A DNA stretch of 64,000 nt from the NCBI GenBank assembly GCA_027943335.1, contig BSBK01002059.1, positions 926,001 through 990,000 on the forward strand, written 5' to 3'. This DNA comes from Chamaecyparis obtusa (lineage: Eukaryota; Streptophyta; Pinopsida; Cupressales; Cupressaceae). A model generated the notes under the pieces. It saw only the letters and a program-made list of their open reading frames with translations, made no database searches and was not told the DNA's origin. This document shows, piece by piece, positions 47,197-57,784 of this stretch; positions within the stretch are counted from its first letter, which is position 1; each line of letters begins with the position of its first letter. A program made the position numbers and the translations under genes.

Positions 47197-47208
47197 AAAG
47201 GTGGAGAA
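47197..47208 (+). promoter_or_regulatory. NAC-1 polypurine tract
   Basis: aaaggtggagaa directly abuts the 3' LTR. Confidence 0.75.
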
Positions 47209-48230
47209 TGTTGGAAATTTGGCTAAAGTGAGTACATAGATGTTGTCATTATGGAAACATATGATCCACATTAAGAGTGCATAGGTCAGAGAGCAAGTAT
47301 GGCAGATCGCAATGCAAATTTGTCTAAGTGTGAGACAATGTTTTCACAGTGTACCAGGATATAGTTTTGGTTTGCAACATTTATTGGAGCAATTTTAGTG
47401 CTTTCACACTTGTACATAGATGCTATGATGGCTACTGATGACCCATCTTAGAGTGCAAGTTAGTATGGCATGTATGGAATTAGTTATGATAGTTTTACCG
47501 AAGATAATGTGAAGCCGACAAGATAGAATATGAAGGCAGAATTGGTAAAGAGTTAAGGGATTATTTTGTTTACCAAAATAATGACCTAAAAATATAAAGG
47601 GATGACATCCTAGATGTTAACCCTTAGACAAAGATATATGGAAGCCGACCATGTAAAGTTATTAGCCTTAATAACTTGTATATATGGAATTATAATTGTA
47701 AGGAAAAGAGAGCGATGCAAAAAGTGATGTAATGAATGTAATTGTAAAGTGAATGTAATAGTGATGATGCAAAGATAAAAGCAGCAAAGGAATATTGATT
47801 CAAGTAGAATAAGGTTATGTACCTTGACCTACATTATATATTACTTGTTTGGGCAGTGGGCTCATCTTGTAATCAGATTTTTGTATCTACAACTCCTAAC
47901 AGGGTTGAGGCTTCTAACAAGGCCTATAGTCCCTTAACTAGGACTGATACAGTATACATATGTAATAGACTCCTAACAGGGTCAAAATCCTTAATGGGAT
48001 ACTTTTGATTAGTGGATCTTTGTGGGTACCATCCCTACCGGGGTTTTCCCTTGGCCAAGGTTTCCTCGAGAACATATCATGTGTTATGAGTTCTTTATTG
48101 TTATGCATATTATTTAGTTTCTTATGTTATGCATGTATAAAGATAATCTATTATATCCATAATTGGGCAAAAGATAAAGTTTGTAGAATACTGATTCACC
48201 CCCCCTTCTCAGTATTCCCTATTTCTAACA
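47209..48230 (+). repeat. NAC-1 3' LTR
   Basis: 1022 bp partner of 41046-42067. Ends tttctaaca, followed by aaata and resumed TRG-B LTR. Confidence 0.9.
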
Positions 48231-48235
48231 AAATA

Positions 48236-49065
48236 GAAGTCTTTATTCATCAAATCACCCATTACATGCAATGTGCCAGGCTGTAAGGCCTTCTTGGTTA
48301 TGGCCAGATACAAAGAAAATAAGATTCTACTAGATCTCATGGGACCCAGATCCTTTCCCCAACTTTTAGATTTGGCTAGTCCAGGTCTACAATAGGCAGC
48401 ACTCTGGTAGGCACCCAAGAAAGATCTCAACTTGTACTCAAAATTCCAAGAAATATTCCTGCTCCTAAGCTTGTAGGCTACTAACTTTCCTTCCCAACCA
48501 TATCCTCCCTAAACATCTACCCAAGCACCCTATAAATATTGATTCCCAGCCACAAGTTAGCTGATGAAACAATAAACTCTTACAAACAAATATTAAATGC
48601 CAAAACATCAGTGTGCTCTCAAATAGCCTTACAAAATAGATAAACTCTCAAAGATGGCCCCAACAGTCATTAGATCCACACAGAAGAATGCAACACACCA
48701 GATCTAGGTCCCCATACATCTAATGGTCAATCCATAACACGAGGAGCACAACCCAAATCAATAGAACTAGTTGGTAAGAAAGAACATTGAGCAGCAAAGG
48801 AAATAACCGAGCACCAGTCAACAGACCATGCCAAGCATGACCGAGGAATGCAGTTTTCACTAAGTTCTAGTGAACTAATGCCTTCAGTTACCAAGCATTC
48901 TTCAGAGATCGAGCACCCTGGTAACCATAGAAATCAAGCAACCAGTCCCCCAAAATGAGCAAGCACTCCACCAAACCAAGATCAAAACTAATAATATACC
49001 TTCAAAGATAAACATATTTTTGGTTGATACATGATTGCCAATAATCCTAGTATGCTCTTGTATCA
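48236..49065 (-). repeat. TRG-B 5' LTR, outer part
   Basis: Continues the LTR broken at 41045; matches 38030-38894. Ends tatca at 49065 followed by tacac, the TRG-B target duplication. Confidence 0.86.
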
Positions 49066-49647
49066 TACACACACACATATTCTATTACATCTGGCTATTC
49101 ATGGAGGTGGAGATCACCAAAATAGGGGTTTGATTAAGGAAAAACCTTATATAGCCACCCCAAAATACCATTTTCAGATATCTACAGTCACTATTTCAGG
49201 TGTTACAGAGCAGATCTGAGTACCCTTTTCAAAAAACTTCTAGGATCAGTGAATAGATTTTCCATCGGAGTAGTGCAGGTCAAGGTCAAATTTTTGGTGT
49301 AAGATTGTGGCTCAGGGTAAGATCTTACTCCCATTTTGGATCAAGGTCGACCTTCCTCAGAAAGACAAAATATTTTAGTGTTTTCTCTATTTCTTTGTTT
49401 CCAGGCTAGATCTGGTCGTAGAATTTCCCAAAACTGAATATAGCCACAAGAAAATAGGTATTTCTAGATCAGATTTATTATGAGGTATGTATTTCATGTT
49501 ATTTAATTTTGGAATTCCTTACATTTTCAGATCTATATTCCATATTATATCAATTTACATGTAAGTTGGAAAGTGATAGTTTAGGGCTTTTATTAGGTGC
49601 ATTGTTAAAAATCCCTTTCCTAATCCATCACCATTTTATACCTTACA
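49066..49647 (+). repeat. Tat-1 3' LTR, last part
   Basis: Matches 16889-17346 and 21225-21345 of the left LTR. Near 49530-49545 it shows the uninterrupted sequence into which TRG-A inserted in the left LTR. Ends ttaca at 49647. Confidence 0.87.
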
Positions 49648-50239
49648 TATTCTATGTACTAGGTGGATGTAGTGGTTGGGTACCAATGAATTTCAGTGAG
49701 ATGGATCATTTACCATATGGAAACTCTTCTCTTTCCTATTTTTGGAGACACTCTTTCAGCTTTGATTGATCATCTCTTCAAACTTTGGTATTTTTATGCC
49801 ATTTGCATCTTCAAGTTTAGGTGTTTTCCTTTGTTTTCCTCCTGATTCAAGTCGCATCATTTGAGGGCACTTGTCCAAATTTTAGTATTATGTATCTACG
49901 AATTCAATTGTTTACATTTGTTTGCCTCCTGATTCATGTAGTGTCATTTGAGGGTACTCGTGTAGATTAAAATCTTGTCTACCTAGTCATATTTCAGTGG
50001 AGGATCTTCAAATCAGAAATTACTTCTTGACAGAGTTTGTAGCTTATTGCTTCAGTGATGTTGTACATGTTCATCCTTATTTCTATTTTCTAGAACATTC
50101 CTAGTTGTGGAGGCTTCTGTAGTCCTTTAGAATAGTCTTCGTCTCTTTTTGGAGTAGAGTTTTTCCCATGTGGTTTTCTCTATTTCTCCTCTTTATAGAG
50201 ACTCTCTTTTTTACTTGTGTACCTGATCATGTTGGATGT
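49648..50239. other. Flank between Tat-1 and Cop-3, no gene seen
   Basis: Two diverged copies of a roughly 45-base unit (tcctgattcaagtcgcatcatttgag-type near 49845-49900 and tcctgattcatgtagtgtcatttgag-type near 49928-49970). Otherwise unremarkable AT-rich DNA. Confidence 0.5.
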
Positions 50240-51100
50240 TGTTGGAATTGGTTACTAATGTTGTTTTCATTCATGTTTTGTCACTGATGTCAACATATGT
50301 TTCTATGAAGAGAATTTACTAGTTATTACAATGTACATATATTGTACAATTGATTTAGAATTAGTGGATACATGGTTGTGTATAGGGAGGTGTTGTGATC
50401 TTATATCTAAGATCACATGTTGTAATATATCATATTGGTTGAGTAACACAAGATTTGGTGAAGACTGGTTTCCAAACTATGAAAGTAGAATTTGATAGAG
50501 TTAGTCTCTGTATTTTGAGTATATCTTACAAGCAATGTGGATTAATTGTATACGAGCTTAAGAGATGTCAGATAATGTATTAAGGAATGTTATTTGATCT
50601 TAGCAAGTCTTGGGAAGCATGATTACATCATTTGTGGCATGTGTTCTAGAGGAGACCTATTTGGGGCTGACTTTAGAGTTATAGCATGTATTATTGGTAG
50701 TGAGAATGGATTATGGATGTTGGACCTTAATTGTTGAAGTGTAATTATTGTATACTTGTTATAAATACTATTTGCATCTTAGCAAGGAGTTATGTAATTA
50801 TTTATATATTATGAAAGACTAATTGGATGACCTGATCATTTATTGTAATAGGGTATATATGTAAGATATTTTCTTTTGAAAATATGGGTAGTGTGTGTAA
50901 GAATTATAAAAGAGGATTGTGAGAGCTACGAGCTTGTATCTGCTAGATATAGAGTAGAGGATAGTTTATACTTCATTGGAACTAATCAAGAAAAGATAGT
51001 TTCTATCAAACAGTTCACAAGGATTATGTATTTCCTTATATACACTTATGTTGTGAACAACTAGTTCTAGAGGTGGACATAACCTTTTTTGGGAACTGAG
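50240..51100 (+). repeat. Cop-3 5' LTR, left part (inferred)
   Basis: Starts like the Cop-2 LTR in style (TGTTGG, then a gatgtcaacatatg-type segment) but differs in sequence. TATA-like tataaatac at 50760-50768. Confidence 0.6.
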
Positions 51101-52401
51101 TATTAGGAATAGTCCCAAGAGATAACTGAGAGGGGGGGTGAATCAGTTATCTACACATTTCAATTCTTTATCCAATTAAGTATACTTAAAGATAAAGCAT
51201 AAAGAGAATGAAATAACACTTGAACACAACACAATATTTTGGTTACGAGGAAACCCAAATAGGTAAAAACCCTGGTGGGAACTGACACGCACTAATATTT
51301 TGTACTAGTGTATTATGATCCTTGTTAGAAGATCCTTAACCTTGTTAGGAGTTTCTTTACAATGATTTAAGTATAGTAGACCTAGTCAAGGGTCAGACCC
51401 TATTAGGATTCCTTTACAATTGTCCCTATTAGAGGAGAGGACGCACTGTCCGAGAGCTCACTACTCAAAGGGGTGAAGGCTACAACCTTCTTTTTAACAG
51501 ATATACACTATATCTGGATCTTGGTGAACTGTGCTTAGACCTGGTGTCTAAATTAGTTCCAATGAATATCACAAACACTTTACTTGGTCACATAGACCTT
51601 CCTCTAATGGCTCAACACTTTGCACACTCTGCTCTACTTTGCTTAATTAACTATGAACCACACTCAAGCAATCACAAATGACTGCCTATAAATATCTTTC
51701 CTCTAAATGATATAATCAAGTCAGCCTATTAGAACCACCTTGAAATCATATTAGAGAAATGATGAAAAAACTTTATAAACATTATGTCGGCTCTACTATG
51801 CATGCAACACATTCTGGGACCTGTCCAATAGGATAATTATAGATGCACGCTACACACTGTCAGCTCTACCAAAACAATTGGATCTTCCTTCTCAAGCTGA
51901 ATTACTTCATGCACTCTTAACCAAACATCAATAACTCTCCTCTAAGCTTAAATCCAAGGGTCCATACCCACTTGATAGGTGCAACTCTAGAACCAATAAA
52001 ATCTTTGTTGACTCTTTTGAATAAACATAGGAAACTACTACTGGCATATAGAAACTACATAACTTCACTTCTATTGATCATCAGACTATGCATCCATGAT
52101 TGAAACATCACTAAAATTTATTCAACATATATCCAAGTGTGCAAGGCTCTATGATAACTGTACAGACAACCATACATAGAACATTGCCTATTACTCTATC
52201 AGGAACACTGCTGACACAAGCTATTATATAACTATCTATAATAATAGTTAACCTCTGCACCCATGAAATCATGTTGATATCATGTCTATGCTACATATAC
52301 TAAAATCTTACTACATAATACTTCCATGCATTCTACTTTCCATATGTTGTCATCAATGAAAAACATACAGTCTGTACTAGCCTGCTAGAAAATCTCCAAC
52401 G
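51101..52401 (-). repeat. Cop-4 3' LTR
   Basis: 1301 bp, matching the Cop-1 and Cop-2 LTRs. End bases are mutated (TA in place of TG at one end, cg in place of ca at the other). Confidence 0.87.
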
Positions 52402-52413
52402 ATCTCCCCTTTT
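52402..52413 (-). promoter_or_regulatory. Cop-4 polypurine tract
   Basis: The reverse strand reads aaaaggggagat against the LTR. A second PPT-like copy is at 52646-52655. Confidence 0.8.
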
Positions 52414-52739
52414 GGCATTGATGGCAACATGTGGAATGAAAAACCACCACCAACCTAAATGAACATTTATTTTATAGCATTCTCCATTTCCTCTTCAAAA
52501 CTCCCCCAAAGTTGAATCCTCCATCTGCTGCAATATTTTCCAATATTCTCCATTTCCTTAACTGAACTATTGTCATAACTGAATGTTGCCCCCCCTTAGT
52601 ATATTACTTCTCCTTTTTACTTAAATTTTTCATGACTATATATCACTCCCCCTTTGACATCAATGTAAAGGGGTGCCATTCATTTTAAGCACCTGTAATA
52701 CTCCTAAGGTAGAGTAGTCAACCTTCCATCAGCCCCTGA
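52414..52739 (-). other. Cop-4 3' non-coding tail
   Basis: Matches the Cop-1 and Cop-2 tails; no coding content. Confidence 0.65.
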
Positions 52740-53280
52740 GGACTGATGCCTTTCCTTCTTTCTTTTAAGTAGAATCAGGGAAGGGAATTACTCCCAACTT
52801 CTCCCTCAGATACTGAAAAGTATCATTTGTTAAGGGCTTTGTGAATATGTCTACCGACTAATCTTTAGTACTCACATAGTCTAACTTGACTTCTTTCTCT
52901 ACCACTTTCTCTCTTAAGAAGTGATACTTCATCTCAATGTGCTTTGTCTTTGCATGCATCATAGGGTTCTTAGACATATTGATAGTGCTAGTGTTATCAC
53001 AATGAATAACAATAGGATAATCAATCTAAATTCCAAAATCCTTTATCATTTTCTTGATCCAAACAATTTTAGAACAATTCAGGGCTGGTGCAACATACTC
53101 CGCTTCTACTATTGACTAAGAAATACAATTATGTTTCTTTCTTGTCCAAGTGACAAGTCTATCTCCAAGAAACATTGCTCCACCAGATGTAGTCTTTGTA
53201 TCATCTATGCATCCTACCCAATCAACATCAGTGTATACATGAAGCTCAACATTTTATGAATTAGGATACCATAGACCATC
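52740..53280 (-). pseudogene. Cop-4 RNase H, broken
   Basis: LHVYTDVDWVGC, TSGGAMFLGDRLVTW, VEAEYVAPALNC, IHCDNTSTINMSKNPMMHAK, KHIEMKYHFLRE and DIFTKPLTND in order on the reverse strand, with stops in place of Gln codons (CIS*S, KD*S). All catalytic acidic residues can be read. Confidence 0.82.
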
Positions 53281-54145
53281 ATCTATAGTGCCTTGCAAGT
53301 ATTTGAATATTCACTTTATTTCCATGAGGTGACTTTGCTTAGGTTCTATTGCAAATCATCCAACTATGCCAGCTACATTGGAAATATCAGGTCTAGTCTA
53401 AGTAATATATATGATTTTACCAATCATAGACTTGTACAATGTTGTATCCACTTCTGGTGAGTCATCTTCTTTTGTAAGTTTGCATCTAGTGATCATAGGT
53501 GCTCCTAATGGCTTCCAATCATCCATCTTTAATTTCTTTAGTATCTCTTTCACATATTTGGATTGATTAATAAAAATTCCTTTTTCTGTCTGCTGCACAT
53601 TTAGTCCCAAAAAGTATTTGATAGGACCAATCATACTCATCTCAAACTCATTCTGCATTTCTTTGGCAAACTCTACACTTAGTTTATCATTACCTCTAAA
53701 GATAATGTTAGCAACAAATATAGCTACAAGTAGTAGACCTTTAAATGTCTCTCTAATGAATAGATTACAATTTTCTGCTCCTTTCTTGAATCTAATCTTT
53801 GTTAGATATCCTTCTAGTCTCTCATATCATGCTCTAGGGGCTTGCTTAAGTCCATAGAGGGCCTTCTTCAATCTGCATACCATATCAAGTCTGTCTGATA
53901 AGGTGAATCCTTCTGGCTGCTCAATGTATACTTCTTTCAAATCTCCATTCAGGAATGCTCACTTGACATCCATCTGATATACTTTGAAGTTTTTGATTGT
54001 AGCATAGGCTAGAAACAACTTAATAGCTTCTAATCTACTGACAGGTGCAAATGTATCTGAATAATCAATGCCTTCTCTTTGTGCATATCCCTTACATACT
54101 AACCTTGATTTATTTCTTACTACTATACCATCTTCATTCATCTTG
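53281..54145 (-). pseudogene. Cop-4 reverse transcriptase, catalytic site lost
   Basis: [64 protein letters not shown], then the catalytic strand reads FVANIIFRGND in place of FVDD, removing both Asp. A clean stretch (53658-53398) gives MIGPIKYFLGLNVQQTEKG and YVKEILKKLKMDDWKPLGAP. Confidence 0.84.
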
Positions 54146-54585
54146 TTTCTAATTCTAGCAACTACTTCATTTATCCTTTGATTGTAAGCTCTGATATTTT
54201 CTTCAAGCAGCATCTCCAATGCATTGTATCTTTTCTTCCATGTCTTTTTGCATGCATCCTTTGCTTGTTTGTCTCCTTCAAATATGTCTTCTAGGTGCTT
54301 CCATATTTTGTGGGTTGTATCTACCTTTTTTATTTCTGAAAACTCACCATCAGATAGAGTGCTGATAAGAGCTTCTTTAGCTATAGCATTCTAATGAAAT
54401 AGTTCTTTTTTCTTATCAGTAGCATCATCCTTTGCAAGGTCTTCCAAGGAAGGTATCTTGACTACATAGATAGTTACATCAAAAACTTCAAAAGCAATGC
54501 ACTGCAAATGGGTCACCATCTTGTTCTTCCAATCAAGATAATTCTCTCCATCAAACTTAGGACTTTATTTCCTAAAGTATTCCAT
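54146..54585 (-). pseudogene. gag: Cop-4 Gag N-terminal half fused to RT
   Basis: ATG at 54585 (MEYFRK, then TAA, SPKFDGENYLDWKNKM). It continues [39 protein letters not shown] and [19 protein letters not shown], then at about 54145-54153 passes in frame into the RT text KMNEDG. In Cop-2 these points are about 2.3 kb apart. Short shared bases (gaaacaa-like) at the join suggest a microhomology deletion. Confidence 0.82.
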
Positions 54586-54628
54586 CTGATCAACCTCAAG
54601 TTGTTAAACTTTCTCTCTGAGGCACTTG

Positions 54629-54640
54629 GCTTTGATACCA
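54629..54640 (-). promoter_or_regulatory. Cop-4 primer binding site
   Basis: The reverse strand reads tggtatcaaagc, one base from the standard site. Beyond it only tgtta of the LTR end remains before unrelated sequence. Confidence 0.8.
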
Positions 54641-54645
54641 ATTGT

Positions 54646-55107
54646 TACAAGTAGTGGTTGTCGTTGCACCAAAAGATTGACCTATTAATGCTCAATACAA
54701 CCACTAGACTTATAGAAGACACATAAGGCTATTAAAATATGTCATGAATCCTAAGGGGAGTGTTGACCATTTTTCCAATAGCGAGCCTACATTTCTTTGA
54801 CTCCTAACAGGGTTTTTCCTTTAATAGGTTCTATGTACTGTAATGTTTTAATAAGCTCCTAGTAGGGATATATCCTTTAACAGAGATAATATAATCTTAG
54901 TACATCATTTGTGGGTGTTGATTTCCTCTAGGGTTTTACCTTTAATAGGGTTTCCTCGATAATAAAATATTGTACTATTGTGTTGGCATTTACCATGTTA
55001 TCATTTGATTTGGTGTAGCTACTATTTAAATTTTAAAGTTGAATAATCTATCTCACAACTGATTCACCCCCCCTCTTAGTTATTTCGGTGGACTGTTATT
55101 CCTAATA
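54646..55107 (+). repeat. Cop-3 5' LTR, right part (inferred)
   Basis: U5-like end with a cccccc run and a ttattcctaata terminus (CA now TA), followed by a degenerate primer site. Belongs to the gag that follows. Confidence 0.65.
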
Positions 55108-55108
55108 A

Positions 55109-55120
55109 TTACCATCAGAG
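55109..55120 (+). promoter_or_regulatory. Cop-3 primer binding site, degenerate
   Basis: ttaccatcagag in the position and context of ttggtatcagag; three or so changes. Confidence 0.5.
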
Positions 55121-55166
55121 CTACTGGTCCTTAGAGAGAGCTTAATAGCTTGAGGTGATCTTGGAT

Positions 55167-56077
55167 ATGGAATTCTATAGGAGGTATAGTTTGAAATTTG
55201 ATCCTAAAGACTTTGACAGTTGGAAGAAAAAGATGCGAACACATTTTCTATGTTTGGGTATTGACTACTAGATGATCAAGAAGAATGAGGTAACCATGAA
55301 GGCTAAGGATGAATTAGATAAAGCTACTAATAAAGAAAATAAGACATTTTCATTTAACATGGTCACAATGGAAACACTGATCATCACACTTTTTAAAGGA
55401 TAATTTATTGAGATGAAAGATATGGATTCAACTCAAAAAATTTGGGGAAGATTAGAAGCATTAAATGAAGGAGAAAAGTTTACTAAGCAAGTAAAGTTAC
55501 AAAACTGGAAAACAAGGATGGAGAATTTGAAAATGAAAGATGATGAAAATATTAGGGCTTATTTATAGAGAGTTACTAAGGTTGTGATTGGAATCAGAAT
55601 TCTGGAGGCACTTATGAAGAGGAAGAAGTCATTGCAAATATTCTTAGATCATTGACACCTATTTACAAGAACAAAGTTCAGGCGATAGAAGAGATTATAC
55701 CTTTGACTACAAACTTTAGTAGAGAGATGTTGATTGAAAATATAACTACCTTTGAGGCTACAGAGATGGTAGATTCTTTACCTAGAGTTGAAAAAACATT
55801 TCAGGCATCTACACACAAAAAGACATTATCTAGAATTGCGAGCACCAGTAGTAGTAATATGAAAGAAGAGCTTGGTGAGTATGCTGATGAATGGGAACAA
55901 ATACAGGAAGAAGAAAGAAAGCTAGATGAAATTTTTTCCCTCATTCCTAGAAGAGAAAAGAGAGGTAAGGGTAAGTTTGAAGGAAATTCACCTTTTAAAT
56001 GTTTTTCATGTAATAAGATAGGTCACTTTGCATCTAGATGTCCTACAAGAATTCCTAAGAATAAATCTAAGTTTTAA
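55167..56077 (+). pseudogene. gag: Cop-3 Gag (UBN2 type) with intact zinc knuckle
   Basis: ATG 55167, MEFYRRYSLKFDPKDFDSWK. It continues through KIWGRLEALNEGEKFTKQVK and DDENIRAYL, then a frameshift near 55600. The open C-terminal half at 55652-56077 has PIYKNKVQAIEEIIPLT, a Glu-rich segment and a complete CCHC knuckle CFSCNKIGHFASRC near 56000-56042. Stops at ID*MI and YL*R. Same family type as Cop-2 but clearly diverged. Confidence 0.83.
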
Positions 56078-56560
56078 AAATCTAAGTATTCAAAAGAAAA
56101 AAGAATTTTATTATGCTAGTGAAGGTGTTTCTAATGATGATTTTGATAGTGAGGAGATTGGATTTATTTCTATCAAAGATGAAAAACCATTACATGAGGA
56201 TAGAGCTTTAGTGTCACATGTTGATAAGAAATCTAAATGGGTTATATATAGTGGCTGCTCACATCATATGACTAGAGATAAAAATAAGTTTGTTAAACTA
56301 AATAAGTATGATGGTGGTGTTGTGAGATTTTGAGACAATGTTCCTAAGCTTATCATTGGAGTAGGATCTATTTCTTTCAATGGACAGACTAATACTACTA
56401 CTGTACTACTTGTTGATGGACTTAAGCATAACTTGTTGAGTGTTGGAAAATTAATGGACAAGGTTTATCAATTTAAATTCATTGATGGGAAATGTTTTAT
56501 CATGAAATTTGATTGCAATTGGTACTAAATCTAGAGGTAATTTGAGCTAAATACATTTGA
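56078..56560 (+). pseudogene. Cop-3 protease, active-site Asp lost
   Basis: EEIGFISIKDEKPLHEDRAL, then KWVIYSGCSHHMTRDKNKF: the catalytic Asp of DSG is Tyr (tat at 56246-56248). YDGGVVRF then TGA, and LLVDGLKHNLLSVGKLMDK follow. Confidence 0.82.
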
Positions 56561-57389
56561 AGCATCTTGTTTTGTTGCAAAGGTAGATGACAGTTGGTTA
56601 TGGCACAAAAGGTAAATGTCATGTTAATTTTGATAATATTGTGAAGGTAGGCTTGGATAATGTAGTGAGGGGCCTACCTAAAATTTTAAAACCATCTAAC
56701 ACTATGTGTAGAGAGTGTGTTATAGGAAAATAGACTAGAAATAGTTATAAAAGAAAATCACATTCAATGAAAGAAAAGTTGGATTTGGTACATACAGACC
56801 TATGTGGACCTACAATGAAAAGATCATACTATGGTGAAAGGTACTTTATACTTTTTGTTGCTGACTTTTCTAGAATGATGTGGATTACTTGAGAGAGAAA
56901 TTGGAAGTATATGACAAATTTAAGATATTCAAAGAAAAAGTAGAGAATGAATCAAGCTTAAAGATAAAATGTTTGAGATCAGACAGAGGTGGAGAGTTTA
57001 CTTTAGATCAATTCAATTCATATTGTGAAGAGCATGGAATATACATAAAAACATCTACTCCTAGGACTCCACAACAAAATGGGATAGAAGAGAAAAGAAA
57101 CATAACAATATTGGATGCTTCTAGGACAATGTTTCTAGAAGGAAATGTATCTCATGTACATTGGAGAGAAGTTGTTGGGACAACCATATACACATTAAAC
57201 AAAATTCAAATCAGAGGAGGTGCAAGTAAGACTCCTTATGGATTGTGGTTCAATCATACTCCTACTGTAAAATATTTCAGAATATTTGGAATTAAATGCT
57301 ATATCAAAAGAGATGATGAAATAGGGAAATTTGATGCTAGAAGTGATGAAGGATTTTTTCTTGGTTATTCTACTAAAAGAAAGGCTTAA
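56561..57389 (+). pseudogene. Cop-3 integrase, frameshifted N-terminal part
   Basis: Zinc region in pieces (DSWLWHKR, CRECV). The first core Asp lies near HTDLCGP at 56800; a deletion near 56885 joins the core oddly to YDKFKIFKEKVENES. The rest is open from 56880: CLRSDRGGEFTLDQF (second Asp), PRTPQQNGIEEKRN (Glu), WREVVGTTIYTLNK, GKFDARSDEGFFLGYS. Confidence 0.83.
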
Positions 57390-57784
57390 AAATGTTTTAA
57401 TCTAAGATTGAGAAATATGATTGAAAGTAATAATGTGAAGATAGATGAAAATTTTCAGATACAAGAGAGAATGTATGATTATTATCGGAATACAGAAATC
57501 AAGGAAGTTGCTACTAGAGAAGAAGAAGAACATGTTGAGATTGACTGTGAGGATAAGATTTGTGATGATGACATAGATGAAGTTACTAAGACTCCTAATA
57601 CTTTGAGGTATGTTAAGAAAAACTATCTTGAAAATCAAATTATTGGTATTACAAGTCAAGGAGTGATGACTAGATCAAAGATAAGGGAAGAAATTTGTTT
57701 GATTTCTCAAGTTGAACCAAAGACTACTGATGAAGCTTGTAGAGATGAATCTTGGATCAAAGCTATGTAGGAAGAGTTAGATAT
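57390..57784 (+). pseudogene. Cop-3 IN-RT linker, end of recognisable pol
   Basis: Acidic linker (KEVATREEEEHVEIDCEDK) followed by TSQGVMTRSKIREEICLIS and DESWIKAM then TAG, EELDM. In Cop-2 the RT starts exactly here ([13 protein letters not shown]). Homology ends at about 57784. Confidence 0.8.

Larger units (their letters stand above)
41046..48230 (+). mobile_element. NAC-1: pol-less LTR element with novel ORF2
   Basis: LTRs 41046-42067 and 47209-48230 are both exactly 1022 bp, TGTTGG...CTAACA. Flanks aaaca and aaata (48231-48235); TRG-B's other LTR has aaata at the empty site. A tRNA-Met-type primer site at 42070-42081 and a PPT at 47197-47208 are in place. The interior (5.1 kb) holds ORF1 (coiled coil, four zinc knuckles) and ORF2 (958 codons, unknown). 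Neither has protease, integrase, RT or RNase H motifs. I infer a non-autonomous element moved by Copia enzymes. It is the innermost insertion of the nest. Confidence 0.9.
37928..49065 (-). mobile_element. TRG-B: second gag-protease Gypsy copy, split by NAC-1
   Basis: Reverse-strand sibling of TRG-A. 3' LTR 37928-38894, interior 38895-40939, 5' LTR 40940-41045 plus 48236-49065. Flanks tactc and tacac (49066-49070) match at 4 of 5 bases. The interior is about 2.05 kb with Gag, zinc knuckle and protease only, as in TRG-A. NAC-1 sits inside the 5' LTR. Confidence 0.87.
15863..49647 (+). mobile_element. Tat-1: Ty3/Gypsy Tat-lineage element with three insertions
   Basis: The outermost identifiable element. 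Its LTR starts tgtatcatcttaaaatg at 15863 and at 29769 and ends ttaca at 21345 and 49647. After removing insertions the LTRs are about 1605 and 1623 bp. The interior (21346-29768) runs PR, RT, RH, second RH, IN, then about 3 kb with an antisense gene, then a polypurine tract. The second RNase H downstream of the first is the Tat hallmark. Gag is largely missing. Insertions: TRG-A in the left LTR, Cop-2 and TRG-B in the right LTR. No convincing target duplication is seen outside it. Confidence 0.88.
51101..54645 (-). mobile_element. Cop-4: internally deleted Copia with gag-RT fusion
   Basis: Reverse-strand relative of Cop-1 and Cop-2. 3' LTR 51101-52401, PPT 52402-52413, RNase H and RT at about 52740-54145, then gag directly (about 54146-54585), primer site 54629-54640. 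Protease and integrase are deleted, joining gag to RT in frame. The 5' LTR is missing beyond its last about five bases. Confidence 0.85.
50240..57784 (+). mobile_element. Cop-3: Ty1/Copia element, truncated before RT, split by Cop-4
   Basis: 5' LTR start TGTTGGAATTGG at 50240. The LTR is broken at 51100 by Cop-4 and resumes near 54646 to end at 55107 (together about 1.32 kb). Gag, protease, integrase and the linker follow. Coding stops at 57784, where RT should begin, and the 3' half is gone. The split-LTR reading is inference, since no second LTR exists to compare. Confidence 0.72.

Noticed and set aside
15863..49647. Target duplication outside Tat-1
   Set aside because: Flanks gatta and tattc agree at three of five bases only; not better than chance, so none is claimed.
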